A DNA stretch of 55,720 nt from Desulfovibrio piger (GTDB lineage Bacteria > Desulfobacterota > Desulfovibrionia > Desulfovibrionales > Desulfovibrionaceae): assembly GCF_012843875.1 (NCBI RefSeq), contig NZ_JABAFY010000015.1:1-55720 (forward strand). The letters run 5' to 3'. Positions within the stretch are counted from its first letter, which is position 1. Every line of letters starts with the position of its first letter. Of the stretch, positions 17,107 to 24,755 are shown in pieces. A program made the translations under genes and the position numbers. The notes under the pieces are model-generated. The model ran no database searches. It saw only the letters and a list, made by a program, of their open reading frames with translations, and had not been told where the DNA came from.

Positions 17107-18833
17107 AGCGCTGGCTGTTCCGTGAGCCCCCTGCCGGTTCGCCGCCGCGCGGTCTGGCCCGTGAGCTCTCCATCTCTCCCCTGCTGCTGGACATCCTCTG
17201 GCGGCGCGGCCTGGACAGCCCCGAAGAGCTGGACGCCTATCTTTCGGCGCGTCTGCCCGATCTGGTGCCGCCGTCCCGCTGGCCCCAGCTCCCGCAGGCG
17301 GCCGAGGTCATCAGCAAGGCCCTGCTGGACGGCAAGAAGCTGGCCGTCTGGGGCGACTACGACGTGGACGGCATCACGTCCTCCACGCTGGTGCTGGACG
17401 TGCTGGAAGCCCACGGCCTGGAAGCCCTGTGGCATGTGCCCGACCGCCGCAGCGAAGGCTACGGCCTGAACATCCCGGCCATCGAAGAACTGGCCGCGCA
17501 GGGCTGCGGCATCCTGCTCACCGTGGACTGCGGCATCTCCGACATGGCGGCCGTGGCCCGCGCCCGCGAGCTGGGCATGACCGTGGTCGTCTCCGACCAC
17601 CACCTGCCGCCGCCGGAACTGCCCCCGGCCGACGCCATCTGCAATCCCCGTCTGGGCCCGGAAGACGACATGCCCTGCCCCCATCTGGCCGGTGTGGGCG
17701 TGGCCTTCTTCCTCATGGCCGCCGTCAACGCGGCCCTGGCCCCGCACACGGGCCGCCGCTTCAAGATGGACAAGGTGCTGGATCTGGTGGCCCTGGGCAC
17801 GCTGGCCGACGTCATGCGCCTGGGCGGGCAGAACCGCATCCTCGTGCGCGGCGGGCTGGACAAGCTGGCCGAGGCCGCCCGTCCCGGCATCGCCGCCCTC
17901 AAGACCGTGAGCGGTTCCGACGCGGCCGCCCGCCTCAACGCCGGGCAGGTGGTCTTCCGTCTGGCGCCGCGCATCAATGCCGCCGGACGCATGGGCGCGG
18001 CCGACACCGCTCTCCAGCTGTTGCGCAGCAAGGACCATGTGGAGGCCCTCCGCCTGGCCCAGCATCTGGATGCCCTCAACACCCAGCGCCGCGAGGAAGA
18101 GGAGCGCATCTGGGCCGCCGCCCGCGAGCAGGCCCACCGCCAGCTGGAGCAGCGCCAGCGCCCGGCCCTGGTGCTCTACGGCGGCGACTGGCACCCCGGC
18201 ATCGTGGGCATCGTGGCCTCGCGCATCGTGGAAGAATTCTACCGGCCCACCATCATCCTTTGCGACGACAACAATATGATGAAGGGCTCGGGCCGCTCCA
18301 TCCGCGAGTTCGACCTTTACGCCGGGCTCCAGAAGACGGCCCACGTGCTGGCGGGCTTCGGCGGCCACAAGCTGGCCGCGGGCGTGCGCCTGGAACCCAA
18401 TCAGCTGGAACGCTTCCGCGAGGCCTTCGAACGGGTCGTGGCGGACGAGCTGGGCGAGCAGCCCCTGACCCCGGCCCTGCTGCTGGAATGCGAGCTGGAT
18501 TTCCAGCAGGCTTCGGATTCCGCCTTCTTGCAGGAGCTGGAACTCATGCAGCCCTTTGGGGCAGGCAATGCCGAACCGGTCTTCGCCTCCCCGGAACTCA
18601 CGGTGGTGGACCGCAGCCCGCTGGGCTACAGCGGCGACCATGTGCGCCTGCGCCTGAAGGACAGCGCCAGCGGCATCACTCTCATGGCCAAGGGCTGGAA
18701 CATGGCCACGGCCTTCCCGCCCTCTTCCGTGGGCTCACGCATCCGTGTGGCCTATACGCCGCGTCTGGACTACTACCGGGGCGTGGCCTCCATCGACGTG
18801 GGCATCAAGGACTGGCAGCCCGTGGCCGACTAG
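17103..18833 (+). CDS. recJ: Single-stranded-DNA-specific exonuclease RecJ
   Basis: A 576-residue 5'-3' exonuclease on single-stranded DNA acting in RecF-pathway recombination, mismatch and base-excision repair. Phosphoesterase motifs of the DHH family are present: WGDYDVDGITS (Asp85, Asp87, Asp89), TVDCGISD near 141, and VSDHHLPPPELP with Asp165-His166-His167. The DHHA1 part carries GGDWHPGIVGIVASRI near residue 361 and GFGGHKLAAG near 420, and the C-terminal OB region follows. Length matches RecJ (about 570-580). GGAGG precedes the ATG. It is the last gene of the block, followed by a terminator. Confidence 0.95.
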   Translation: MKRWLFREPPAGSPPRGLARELSISPLLLDILWRRGLDSPEELDAYLSARLPDLVPPSRWPQLPQAAEVISKALLDGKKLAVWGDYDVDGITSSTLVLDVLEAHGLEALWHVPDRRSEGYGLNIPAIEELAAQGCGILLTVDCGISDMAAVARARELGMTVVVSDHHLPPPELPPADAICNPRLGPEDDMPCPHLAGVGVAFFLMAAVNAALAPHTGRRFKMDKVLDLVALGTLADVMRLGGQNRILVRGGLDKLAEAARPGIAALKTVSGSDAAARLNAGQVVFRLAPRINAAGRMGAADTALQLLRSKDHVEALRLAQHLDALNTQRREEEERIWAAAREQAHRQLEQRQRPALVLYGGDWHPGIVGIVASRIVEEFYRPTIILCDDNNMMKGSGRSIREFDLYAGLQKTAHVLAGFGGHKLAAGVRLEPNQLERFREAFERVVADELGEQPLTPALLLECELDFQQASDSAFLQELELMQPFGAGNAEPVFASPELTVVDRSPLGYSGDHVRLRLKDSASGITLMAKGWNMATAFPPSSVGSRIRVAYTPRLDYYRGVASIDVGIKDWQPVAD

Positions 18834-19399
18834 CCCGCGCAAATAAGGATCGTTGAAGGGCCTTCTTCCCGTATGGAAGCGGCCCTTTTGCTTTCTCCTC
18901 TGGCGGAGCGCTGGACGCATCTCCGTTCTTCACCAGCTGATGCCGTCCCGCACAGCCGGCAGGTTCCGGGCAGCCATCGCCCTGCTGCCACTCCCCAGGC
19001 TGCCGTCAGCCATGTCCCTGCGGTACCGCCGGGCCGCGCCGTGCAGGGACGTACCTTCTCTTCTCCCCGGGCGGATGGCATCCCCCGTATCTGCGCGCCC
19101 TGTCTGCGGCCACAAAATCCCGGAAATTTCCTTCCGCATCCTTCACAGATGCCATTTGAGGCTTACCCTTTGAACACGGCAGCCCCGACGGCAGCGCCGG
19201 GAGCGCTTCCCGCGCCCGTGCCATCGCCGTCCGGCCCGGCCCTCCCGCCCGTATCCCTGCTCCGGCAGGCAGTCCGGGACAGGCCCGCGGCCACGGCTGC
19301 CTGCGGCACCCTCCCCCCTCACGAGACAAGGGGACTGCGCCGCGCCCTCACCTTCAACAGATCACACGCCGGGATCATCCGGCTTTTCAGGAGTTCGTC
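18834..19399. other. Intergenic gap between recJ and the unknown helical protein
   Basis: 566 bases. The first 55 hold the recJ terminator. The rest has GC-rich frames on both strands, none with a convincing ribosome site or recognisable product. A perfect 8-bp inverted repeat GTCCCTGC/GCAGGGAC (19014-19021 and 19043-19050) is the only clear structure. The last 20 bases hold the AGGAG of the next gene. Confidence 0.5.
18856..18889 (+). terminator. Intrinsic terminator after recJ
   Basis: AAGGGCC/GGCCCTT outer stem with an inner CTTCC/GGAAG hairpin, ending in four T. Confidence 0.8.
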
Positions 19400-20404
19400 A
19401 TGAAGCAGCCCGAAGAGCTGTCCGCGTACAAGGAAAGCGTCCTGCAGGACATCGCCCAGGCCCAACGCGTGGGCGCTGACGAGAATGCCATCACCGCCCT
19501 CATCAGCCAGTACCCGCTGGATCAGGCCCTGGCCGCCCGTCTGGCCCGCTGTTACGGCCCCAAGGGATTGGAGAATTTCAATCTGGACGGCATCGACGTG
19601 GCCGCCCTGCCCGCCCAGCAGAAACACGCCAAGGAGCCTGACCAGAGCGTGCTGCAACAGGTCTGGGAAGAACACGTGGCCCTGGTCATGGATCAGGTCT
19701 GCCGCATGTCGCCCGAATATCTCGATCTGGAGCAGGAGACCCGTCTGGACATCCTGCTGCTGGAACAGGCCCGTGCCGAGAACAACCTCCAGGCCATGCT
19801 GGGGCTGGAGATCCTGCATGTGGCCGAAGACCTGAACCTGGCCATGCAGGAGGCCGAAGCCGCCGAGGCCGGTCACGCCGCCGGGCAGCCCGGAGCCTGC
19901 AAGATGGCCGCCTTTGCCCGCAAGATCATCCACAGCCTGGAACGCCAGCGCGAGAGCCTGGAACAGGCCGCCGAGCTCCTGCCCCTGGTCTGTGACGCCC
20001 AGGCCTATGCCGCCGCTGCCCAGACCTACGCCCAGAACAAAAAAGACAAGGACGGTCTGCCCGAAGACGGTTTCCGCCAGACCATGCAGGCCCAGCGCCA
20101 GTCGCTGGAAGCCGCCGCGCAGGATTGCACCACGCCCTGCCTGGGCGATCTGTTCACTGCCCGTCATCGTAACCTGGCCACGGCGGAAGAGATCTACATC
20201 CGCATGCAGCGTCAGGCCCTGAGCGGCCTTTCTTCGGTGACGCAGGCCGAAGCCCTGGCCGACAGCCTCTTCCCCTGGCTGGCCGATACCCTGGAAGGCA
20301 TCGTCGGCAATGAGCTCCATGCCGGTCTCAAGGACACGGCGGCCGCCCGCCTGGACGGCATCCGCCAGCTGCTGGCCGATATGGAAGCTGAAGAGCAGGA
20401 ATAA
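19400..20404 (+). CDS. Hypothetical alpha-helical cytosolic protein
   Basis: A 334-residue acidic protein that I do not recognise. It is rich in Ala, Glu, Gln and Leu throughout, with long amphipathic helical stretches (for example residues 88-150 and 160-215), no signal peptide and no membrane segment. A Cys pair occurs in QDCTTPCLG near residue 240, not arranged as a metal site. Codon use and third-position GC look like those of the neighbouring housekeeping genes, so it is very likely expressed. AGGAG stands before the ATG. It is a single gene, followed by a G-rich hairpin and then an orphan terminator. Confidence 0.7.
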   Translation: MKQPEELSAYKESVLQDIAQAQRVGADENAITALISQYPLDQALAARLARCYGPKGLENFNLDGIDVAALPAQQKHAKEPDQSVLQQVWEEHVALVMDQVCRMSPEYLDLEQETRLDILLLEQARAENNLQAMLGLEILHVAEDLNLAMQEAEAAEAGHAAGQPGACKMAAFARKIIHSLERQRESLEQAAELLPLVCDAQAYAAAAQTYAQNKKDKDGLPEDGFRQTMQAQRQSLEAAAQDCTTPCLGDLFTARHRNLATAEEIYIRMQRQALSGLSSVTQAEALADSLFPWLADTLEGIVGNELHAGLKDTAAARLDGIRQLLADMEAEEQE

Positions 20405-20410
20405 AAGGAT

Positions 20411-20457
20411 GAGGGGGAAGGGGGCCCTTTTTGAAAAAAGGTCTCCCCTTCCCCCTC
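20411..20457 (+). repeat. G-rich inverted repeat, 13-bp perfect arms
   Basis: GAGGGGGAAGGGG (20411-20423) pairs with CCCCTTCCCCCTC (20445-20457); the loop itself can pair as CCTTTTT/AAAAAAGG. It starts 7 bases after the stop of the helical protein, so it probably forms the 3' end of that transcript. It lacks a T tract on the plus strand. Similar C/T-rich hairpin stretches are, from memory, common between genes in Desulfovibrio; not checked here. Confidence 0.7.
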
Positions 20458-20733
20458 AAACTCCCCCATCCCTGCCAAAAACTTTTGACCGGATCACCGG
20501 CAAGGCCTCGTGTCGCGCAGGCTGTGCGCGACTCACCGTCCCCCGGCATGATGCGGGAGAAAGACAAGGTCCGGCATGAAGGCAAAGAATGGGGGCGCCC
20601 CGGAAAGAGATGCATCGCCTTGCCGCCGCGCATGAGATGCCCTACGCGGCACGGCCGGACAGTTTGGACGGCCCCCCTTCCGGCGCACCATACGATATGT
20701 TGCCGGCCATCGTTTTTTTTGGACCACCTGCGC

Positions 20734-20778
20734 AACAGGGCCAGTCCCCCGCACAAGGGAGACTGGCCCTGTTTTTTT
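20734..20778 (+). terminator. Strong plus-strand terminator without an adjacent gene
   Basis: AACAGGGCCAGTC pairs perfectly with GACTGGCCCTGTT, with further inner pairing, and seven T follow on the plus strand. The nearest plus-strand stop codon is about 330 bases upstream. On the minus strand the same hairpin has no T tract. Confidence 0.85.
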
Positions 20779-20831
20779 ATCTGTCCGTCAGATGCGGTAC
20801 CGGACGTGCCGCAGTGACGGATAAGTACGGT

Positions 20832-21488
20832 CTACGGCTTGGGATACTGGCGGATATGCGAGAAGATGCTGCCGTCCCGTTCCAGTCCCTGCTGGGCGGC
20901 CTTGGCATACCAGAGGGCAGACTCCGTGGCATCCTGCGGCACGCCGAAGCCCACTTCATAGCAGGCGCCCAGGAATCGCTGGGCCTGGCCATTGCCCTGT
21001 TCGGCGGCACGCTTGGCCCAGTCGAAGCTCTGTTCGGGGTCCTTGGTCACCAGTTCACCGTCGGCGCAGATCAGCGCCATGTTGAACTGGGCCTCGGCAT
21101 AACCGCTCTGGGCCGCACGCTGCATCCACTGCAGATAGCCATTGGTGTCGCGCGGCACGCCCGCACCGGAACGCAGCATATAGGCCACCAGGGTCTGGGC
21201 TTCGGCATCGTTCTGTTCCGCCGCCAGCATATACCATTTGAAAGCCGTTGCCAGATCCTGCGGGACGCCCAGGCCGTTCTCGTAGCAGCGGCCCAGCAGC
21301 ACCTGCGAGCGGGCATCGCCGTCCGAGGCCAGGGGCTGCAGCAGGCGCAGCGTTTTTTTGTACTGGCCGATATTGTAGGCCGTCCAGGCTTCCTGCCAGG
21401 TCTTGTCCGCCTTGCTGTCCGCGGCCACGGCAGGGATGGCGCTCACCAGGGCAAGGCCCAGCAGGCCTGTCGCGAGTATCTTGTTCAT
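20832..21488 (-). CDS. Exported Sel1-like repeat protein
   Basis: A 218-residue protein with a signal peptide (KILATGLLGLALVSAIPAVAA, cleavage near AVAA-DS) and about five Sel1-like repeats, TPR-related helical hairpins of about 36 residues. Repeat signatures seen are LLGRCYENGLGVPQDLATAF, MLRSGAGVPRDTNGYLQW and LGACYEVGFGVPQDATESAL. Such proteins are scaffolds for protein-protein contacts; this one should act in the periplasm. The ATG at 21486-21488 has AAGGAGAGATC upstream and is right for the signal peptide; the frame is open further 5'. It is divergent from yqeB. Confidence 0.85.
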   Translation of the reverse strand: MNKILATGLLGLALVSAIPAVAADSKADKTWQEAWTAYNIGQYKKTLRLLQPLASDGDARSQVLLGRCYENGLGVPQDLATAFKWYMLAAEQNDAEAQTLVAYMLRSGAGVPRDTNGYLQWMQRAAQSGYAEAQFNMALICADGELVTKDPEQSFDWAKRAAEQGNGQAQRFLGACYEVGFGVPQDATESALWYAKAAQQGLERDGSIFSHIRQYPKP

Positions 21489-21637
21489 GATCTCTCCTTG
21501 CGTGTCGTTTCCTCTTCCGGCATCAGGCCGGGGACACGCGTGCAGGCCACCATACGCCGCCCCGAGGCGGGACACAAGCATCCTGTCCGCGCGTCCCCCG
21601 GCCCTTGACGACTGGCCCGGCAAGATGCATTTTTGTC

Positions 21638-22447
21638 ATGATGCAAAAAGGATTCTGTCCCCTTATCGTCATCCGGGGTGCCGGAGACATGGGCACCGGT
21701 GTGGCCCTGGAACTGTGGCACGCGGGCCTGCACAGGCTCGTGCTGCTGGAGTGCGCCCGGCCGCGTGCCATCCGCCGTCTGGTGGTCTTTTCCGAGGCGG
21801 TCTTCGAAGGCAAGGCCCGGGTGGAAGGACTCGAAGCCCGTCTGTGCCCCGATGCGGCCGCCTGCCGTGCCCTCTGGCAGACCGGAGAGGCCCTGCCCCT
21901 GCTGGTGGACGAAGACGGCGCGAGCCTGCGCGAGCTCTGCCCGCAGGTCTTCGTGGACGCCACCATGATCAAGAAGGCCCGCGGTCTTTCCCCGAATATG
22001 GCGGATCTGGTCATCGCCCTTGGCCCGGGCATCGAAGCCGGACGGGACGTCCACTGCGTCATCGAAAGTTTCGGCCCGGACATGGGCCGCTGCCTCCGGC
22101 AGGGACAGGCCCTGGCCAATACCGGCATCCCCTGTGAGCATGGCCGCTCCGAACAGCGCGTGGGCCGTGCCCCGTGTGCCGGTGTCTTCGCAAGCCCCCT
22201 GCCTCTGGGCAGCCATGTCCTTCAGGGGCAGGAAGTGGGCCGGGTGGACGGTGTTCCCGTCCCGGCTCCCCTGTCCGGCCGTTTGCGCGGCCTGTTGCGC
22301 TCCGGTCTTCCGGTGCGTGCAGGGGCCAAGGTGTGCGACATCGAGCCGCTGGACCACGTGCCCCTGGACAAAGTTTCCTCACGCGCCCGCTGCCTGGGCA
22401 GGGGCGTGCTACGGGCCATAGCCGCCCGCTATAACCTTCCTACCTGA
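21638..22447 (+). CDS. yqeB: YqeB: selenium-dependent molybdenum hydroxylase maturation protein (EF2563 family)
   Basis: About 269 residues. Members of this family co-occur with SelD and molybdenum hydroxylases that carry a labile selenium ligand, and are thought to help insert it; the reaction is not known. The sequence opens with a Rossmann-like VIRGAGDMGTGVALEL (residues 11-26), then CARPRAIRRLVVFSEAVFEG near 40, VDATMIKK near 107 and ALGPGIEAG near 127, all typical of the family. Two adjacent ATGs (21638, 21641) are possible starts and neither has a strong Shine-Dalgarno site. TTGACG-N17-CATTTT (21605-21633) may be a promoter. No hydroxylase, selD or ygfJ/mocA gene is nearby. Confidence 0.85.
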   Translation: MMQKGFCPLIVIRGAGDMGTGVALELWHAGLHRLVLLECARPRAIRRLVVFSEAVFEGKARVEGLEARLCPDAAACRALWQTGEALPLLVDEDGASLRELCPQVFVDATMIKKARGLSPNMADLVIALGPGIEAGRDVHCVIESFGPDMGRCLRQGQALANTGIPCEHGRSEQRVGRAPCAGVFASPLPLGSHVLQGQEVGRVDGVPVPAPLSGRLRGLLRSGLPVRAGAKVCDIEPLDHVPLDKVSSRARCLGRGVLRAIAARYNLPT

Positions 22448-22459
22448 TACAGGAGTATC

Positions 22460-22945
22460 ATGTCCCCCTTCAATCCCGATCCCCAGAACAGATACCCCTC
22501 TCCCCGGAGCGACAGCGGTCAGTCCCGCGATGACGAACGCGTCATCGAAGCCGAGATCATCCACGACGGCTGTGACGACGGCAGGGGCCAGGGGCCTTAC
22601 GGCCGCTCCTGCCGGGGCGGTTACGGCCAGGAACAGTTCCGCGGCAGCCGCAGCCCCTGGAACGGCGGTCTCCATTTCCAGACCATCTGGACCTCGGGCA
22701 GCAGCCGGCAGGCCGGTCTGGCGCCCGGCATCACCCTGGCCCTGATCATCATCGCCGGGATCCAGTTCGGTCTGCTGGCCAGTATCGGCTTCATGGTCTT
22801 CCATGCCATCGGCTCTGTCCTCAACTCCATGCGCGAGATGCGCTCCATGCTGGCGGGCAATCCCCCCAACCCGTGGCCCGGCCGCATCCTCAGCTGGACC
22901 ATCAGCTTTTTGCTGGTAGGCTGGCTCTCCGGTGGCTTCCAGTGA
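22460..22945 (+). CDS. Hypothetical membrane protein with a disordered Gly/Arg-rich N-terminus
   Basis: A 161-residue protein that I do not recognise. Residues 1-75 are polar, rich in Gly, Arg, Asp and Ser and probably disordered. Then come a hydrophobic segment ITLALIIIAGIQFGLLASIG (about 90-109) running into FMVFHAIG, and a second, ILSWTISFLLVGWLSGG, at the C-terminus. AGGAG is placed before the ATG, which is only 12 bases after yqeB, so the two are probably cotranscribed. The 3' end overlaps the next gene's GTG start by 14 bases. Confidence 0.65.
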   Translation: MSPFNPDPQNRYPSPRSDSGQSRDDERVIEAEIIHDGCDDGRGQGPYGRSCRGGYGQEQFRGSRSPWNGGLHFQTIWTSGSSRQAGLAPGITLALIIIAGIQFGLLASIGFMVFHAIGSVLNSMREMRSMLAGNPPNPWPGRILSWTISFLLVGWLSGGFQ

Positions 22946-23225
22946 TGCCACATGGCATGTCTATCTGTTGCGCTGCGCCGATGACACCCTGTACTGCGGC
23001 GTGACCACCGACCTTGACCGGCGTCTGGCCCAGCACAACGGCCGTCTGGCCGGCGGGGCCCGCTATACGCGCCCGCGCAGGCCCGTGGCCCTGCTGCTCT
23101 CCCGGGCCTGTACGTCCCGGCAGGAGGCCCTGCGCCTGGAATATCATATCAAACGACTGCCCCGCTCCCGCAAGGAACAGGCCCTGAAAGAGTTTCCCCA
23201 ATGCTGCCCCTGGATACTGTCCTGA
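22932..23225 (+). CDS. GIY-YIG nuclease domain protein (UPF0213/YhbQ type)
   Basis: A 97-residue single-domain GIY-YIG protein. WHVYLLRCADDTLYCGVTTDLDRRLAQHN (about residues 8-36) carries the GIY-YIG-like VYLL...YCGVT pair and the following catalytic Arg; EALRLEYHIKRLPRSRKEQAL holds the family's Glu/Lys-Arg region. YhbQ-like proteins are cytosolic nucleases of poorly defined role, linked in E. coli to DNA damage response. The start is a GTG overlapping the previous gene; no in-frame ATG fits, so the exact start is uncertain. The 3' end overlaps the LysE gene by 25 bases. Confidence 0.82.
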   Translation: MASSDATWHVYLLRCADDTLYCGVTTDLDRRLAQHNGRLAGGARYTRPRRPVALLLSRACTSRQEALRLEYHIKRLPRSRKEQALKEFPQCCPWILS

Positions 23226-23830
23226 CGTTTTTCGTGACTGCCCTCATGCTGGCCCTTGCCCCGGGACCGGACATCATCTTCGTCCTCACCCAGTCCGCCC
23301 TTTACGGCATGCGGGCCGGTGTGGCCACCACCCTGGGGCTCATCTCCGGCCTGTGCTTCCATACAACAATAGTAGCCGTGGGCGTGGCGGGCATCTTCAT
23401 GACCTCGCCGCTGGCCTTCACCCTGCTGACCGTCGTCGGGGCGGCCTACCTGCTCTACCTGGCCTGGCTCTCCTTCCGGGCCGGGGCCAGCATGGCCCAT
23501 CTGCAGGAAAGCCGGTTCCTGGGCTACTGGGGCCTGTACCGCCGCGGGGTCATCATGAACATCACCAACCCCAAGGTGACGCTCTTCTTCCTGGCCTTCC
23601 TGCCGCAGTTCTGCGCGCCGGAACGCGGCAGCGTGGCCCTGCAGGTCATGGAACTGGGCCTGCTCTTCATGCTGGCGGCCTTCCTCGTCTTCACGGCCGT
23701 CTCGGCCCTGGGCGGCCGCCTGGCCCACTGGTTCAACAGCTCGCCGCGCGGCCAGATGCTCATGCACCGCGTGGCCGGTCTGGTCTTCGTGGCCCTGGCC
23801 GTGATGCTGATCTTTTCCTGCGTGGCCTGA
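23201..23830 (+). CDS. LysE/RhtB family amino acid exporter
   Basis: A 209-residue inner-membrane protein with about six hydrophobic segments. ALAPGPDIIFVLTQSALYGMRAGVA (about residues 19-43) is the LysE-family signature, and NITNPKVTLFFLAFLPQF near residue 118 the second one. Members export lysine, homoserine, threonine or other metabolites; the substrate here is unknown. The 25-base overlap with the GIY-YIG gene means they share a transcript and coupled translation. Confidence 0.87.
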   Translation: MLPLDTVLTFFVTALMLALAPGPDIIFVLTQSALYGMRAGVATTLGLISGLCFHTTIVAVGVAGIFMTSPLAFTLLTVVGAAYLLYLAWLSFRAGASMAHLQESRFLGYWGLYRRGVIMNITNPKVTLFFLAFLPQFCAPERGSVALQVMELGLLFMLAAFLVFTAVSALGGRLAHWFNSSPRGQMLMHRVAGLVFVALAVMLIFSCVA

Positions 23831-23913
23831 GCCGCGCAAAGGCCTGTGACGCCGCCCCTTCCGGGCTTGACACAGGCTTGAGCGCCGAGTAAGAAGGCCG
23901 CATTGAGGTGACC

Positions 23914-24465
23914 ATGCAGAACTATCGTATCCCGCTCAGTGAGATTTCCCCTTCCGGCAAGGACATGACGCTGGACGATCCCGCCATCTGGCAGGGACCG
24001 CTGGCCGAGTTCCAGATGGACTGCCGCATCATCGATCCCCTGAAAGCCGAGCTCGGCATCATGCCCCTGGAAGGCGGCTATCTGGTGCGCGGGAGCATCA
24101 CCGGTACCGTGGTGCTGCCCTGCAACCGTTGCGCCGAAGACGTGACCGTGACCGTGGATTCGCATTTCGAAAATTTTGAGGAGACCGCCGCCGAACCCGA
24201 AGACGAAGAGGCCGCGACCACCGGTGAAGACCTGCTGGAAAGTCGCGTCGTCGTGGAGAATGGCGTGTCGTATCTCGATCTGGGCGCCATCTGCTGGGAA
24301 GAATTCGTCCTGGCCCTGCCGGTCAATCCCCTGTGCCGCCCTGACTGCAAAGGCCTGTGCCCCCAGTGCGGCGCCAACCTCAATGACGGCCCCTGCCAGT
24401 GCGCCCCGGAAGAGGGCGACCCGCGCATGGCCGTCCTGCGCGGGCTGAAATTGCGCAAAAACTAG
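23914..24465 (+). CDS. YceD/DUF177 protein with C-terminal Cys cluster
   Basis: A 183-residue cytosolic protein of the DUF177 (YceD) family, nearly always encoded just before rpmF. In plants the homologue is needed for 23S rRNA accumulation. VLPCNRCAEDVTVTV near residue 70 is the family core, and CRPDCKGLCPQCGANLNDGPCQC near 148 is a metal-binding-like Cys cluster found in part of the family. The ATG at 23914 with GAGGTG upstream was preferred to a GTG six bases earlier. The rpmF promoter overlaps its stop codon. Confidence 0.88.
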   Translation: MQNYRIPLSEISPSGKDMTLDDPAIWQGPLAEFQMDCRIIDPLKAELGIMPLEGGYLVRGSITGTVVLPCNRCAEDVTVTVDSHFENFEETAAEPEDEEAATTGEDLLESRVVVENGVSYLDLGAICWEEFVLALPVNPLCRPDCKGLCPQCGANLNDGPCQCAPEEGDPRMAVLRGLKLRKN

Positions 24466-24491
24466 ACATCAAAATTTTTTTCTGCTAGGCT
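24463..24491 (+). promoter_or_regulatory. Promoter of rpmF-plsX-fabH
   Basis: TAGACA (5 of 6 consensus bases, overlapping the preceding stop codon), 17 bases, TAGGCT. It gives a leader of about 75 bases before rpmF. Confidence 0.5.
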
Positions 24492-24572
24492 CTTGCCTCT
24501 TGAGCTTGGCCCATAGGGTCACTCACGCCCAAAAAGCATATCATTTCCGATCTCTCGGAGAAGGAGAACATC

Positions 24573-24755
24573 ATGGCTGTCCAGCAAAACAAAAAGTCCC
24601 GTTCCCGCAAGGGCATGCGTCGTTCCCACGACCGCGTAGCCACCCCCACCGTCATCTACTGCTCCTGCGGCGAGCCCACCGTGCCCCATAGCGTGTGCCC
24701 CAACTGCGGCGCTTACAAGGGCCGTCAGGTGATCGCCAAGACCGAAGCTGAGTAA
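24573..24755 (+). CDS. rpmF: 50S ribosomal protein L32
   Basis: A 60-residue basic ribosomal protein of the large subunit. MAVQQNKKSRSRKGMRRSHD is the universal L32 start, and the zinc-binding Cys set is intact (YCSCGE and CPNCGAYKG), so this is the zinc-bearing C+ form. AAGGAG precedes the ATG. The stop overlaps the plsX start as TAATG, tying ribosome and membrane lipid synthesis together as in many bacteria. Confidence 0.97.
   Translation: MAVQQNKKSRSRKGMRRSHDRVATPTVIYCSCGEPTVPHSVCPNCGAYKGRQVIAKTEAE

Larger units (their letters stand above)
20405..20831. other. Intergenic gap with two large hairpins
   Basis: 427 bases between the helical protein and the convergent Sel1 gene. It holds a 13-bp G-rich inverted repeat at its left end and a strong plus-strand terminator at 20734-20778. 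Nothing between them looks like a protein gene. Confidence 0.5.

Noticed and set aside
18873..19403. A 176-codon plus-strand frame between recJ and the helical protein
   Set aside because: Pro/Ala/Arg-rich low-complexity product, start inside the recJ terminator, no Shine-Dalgarno site.
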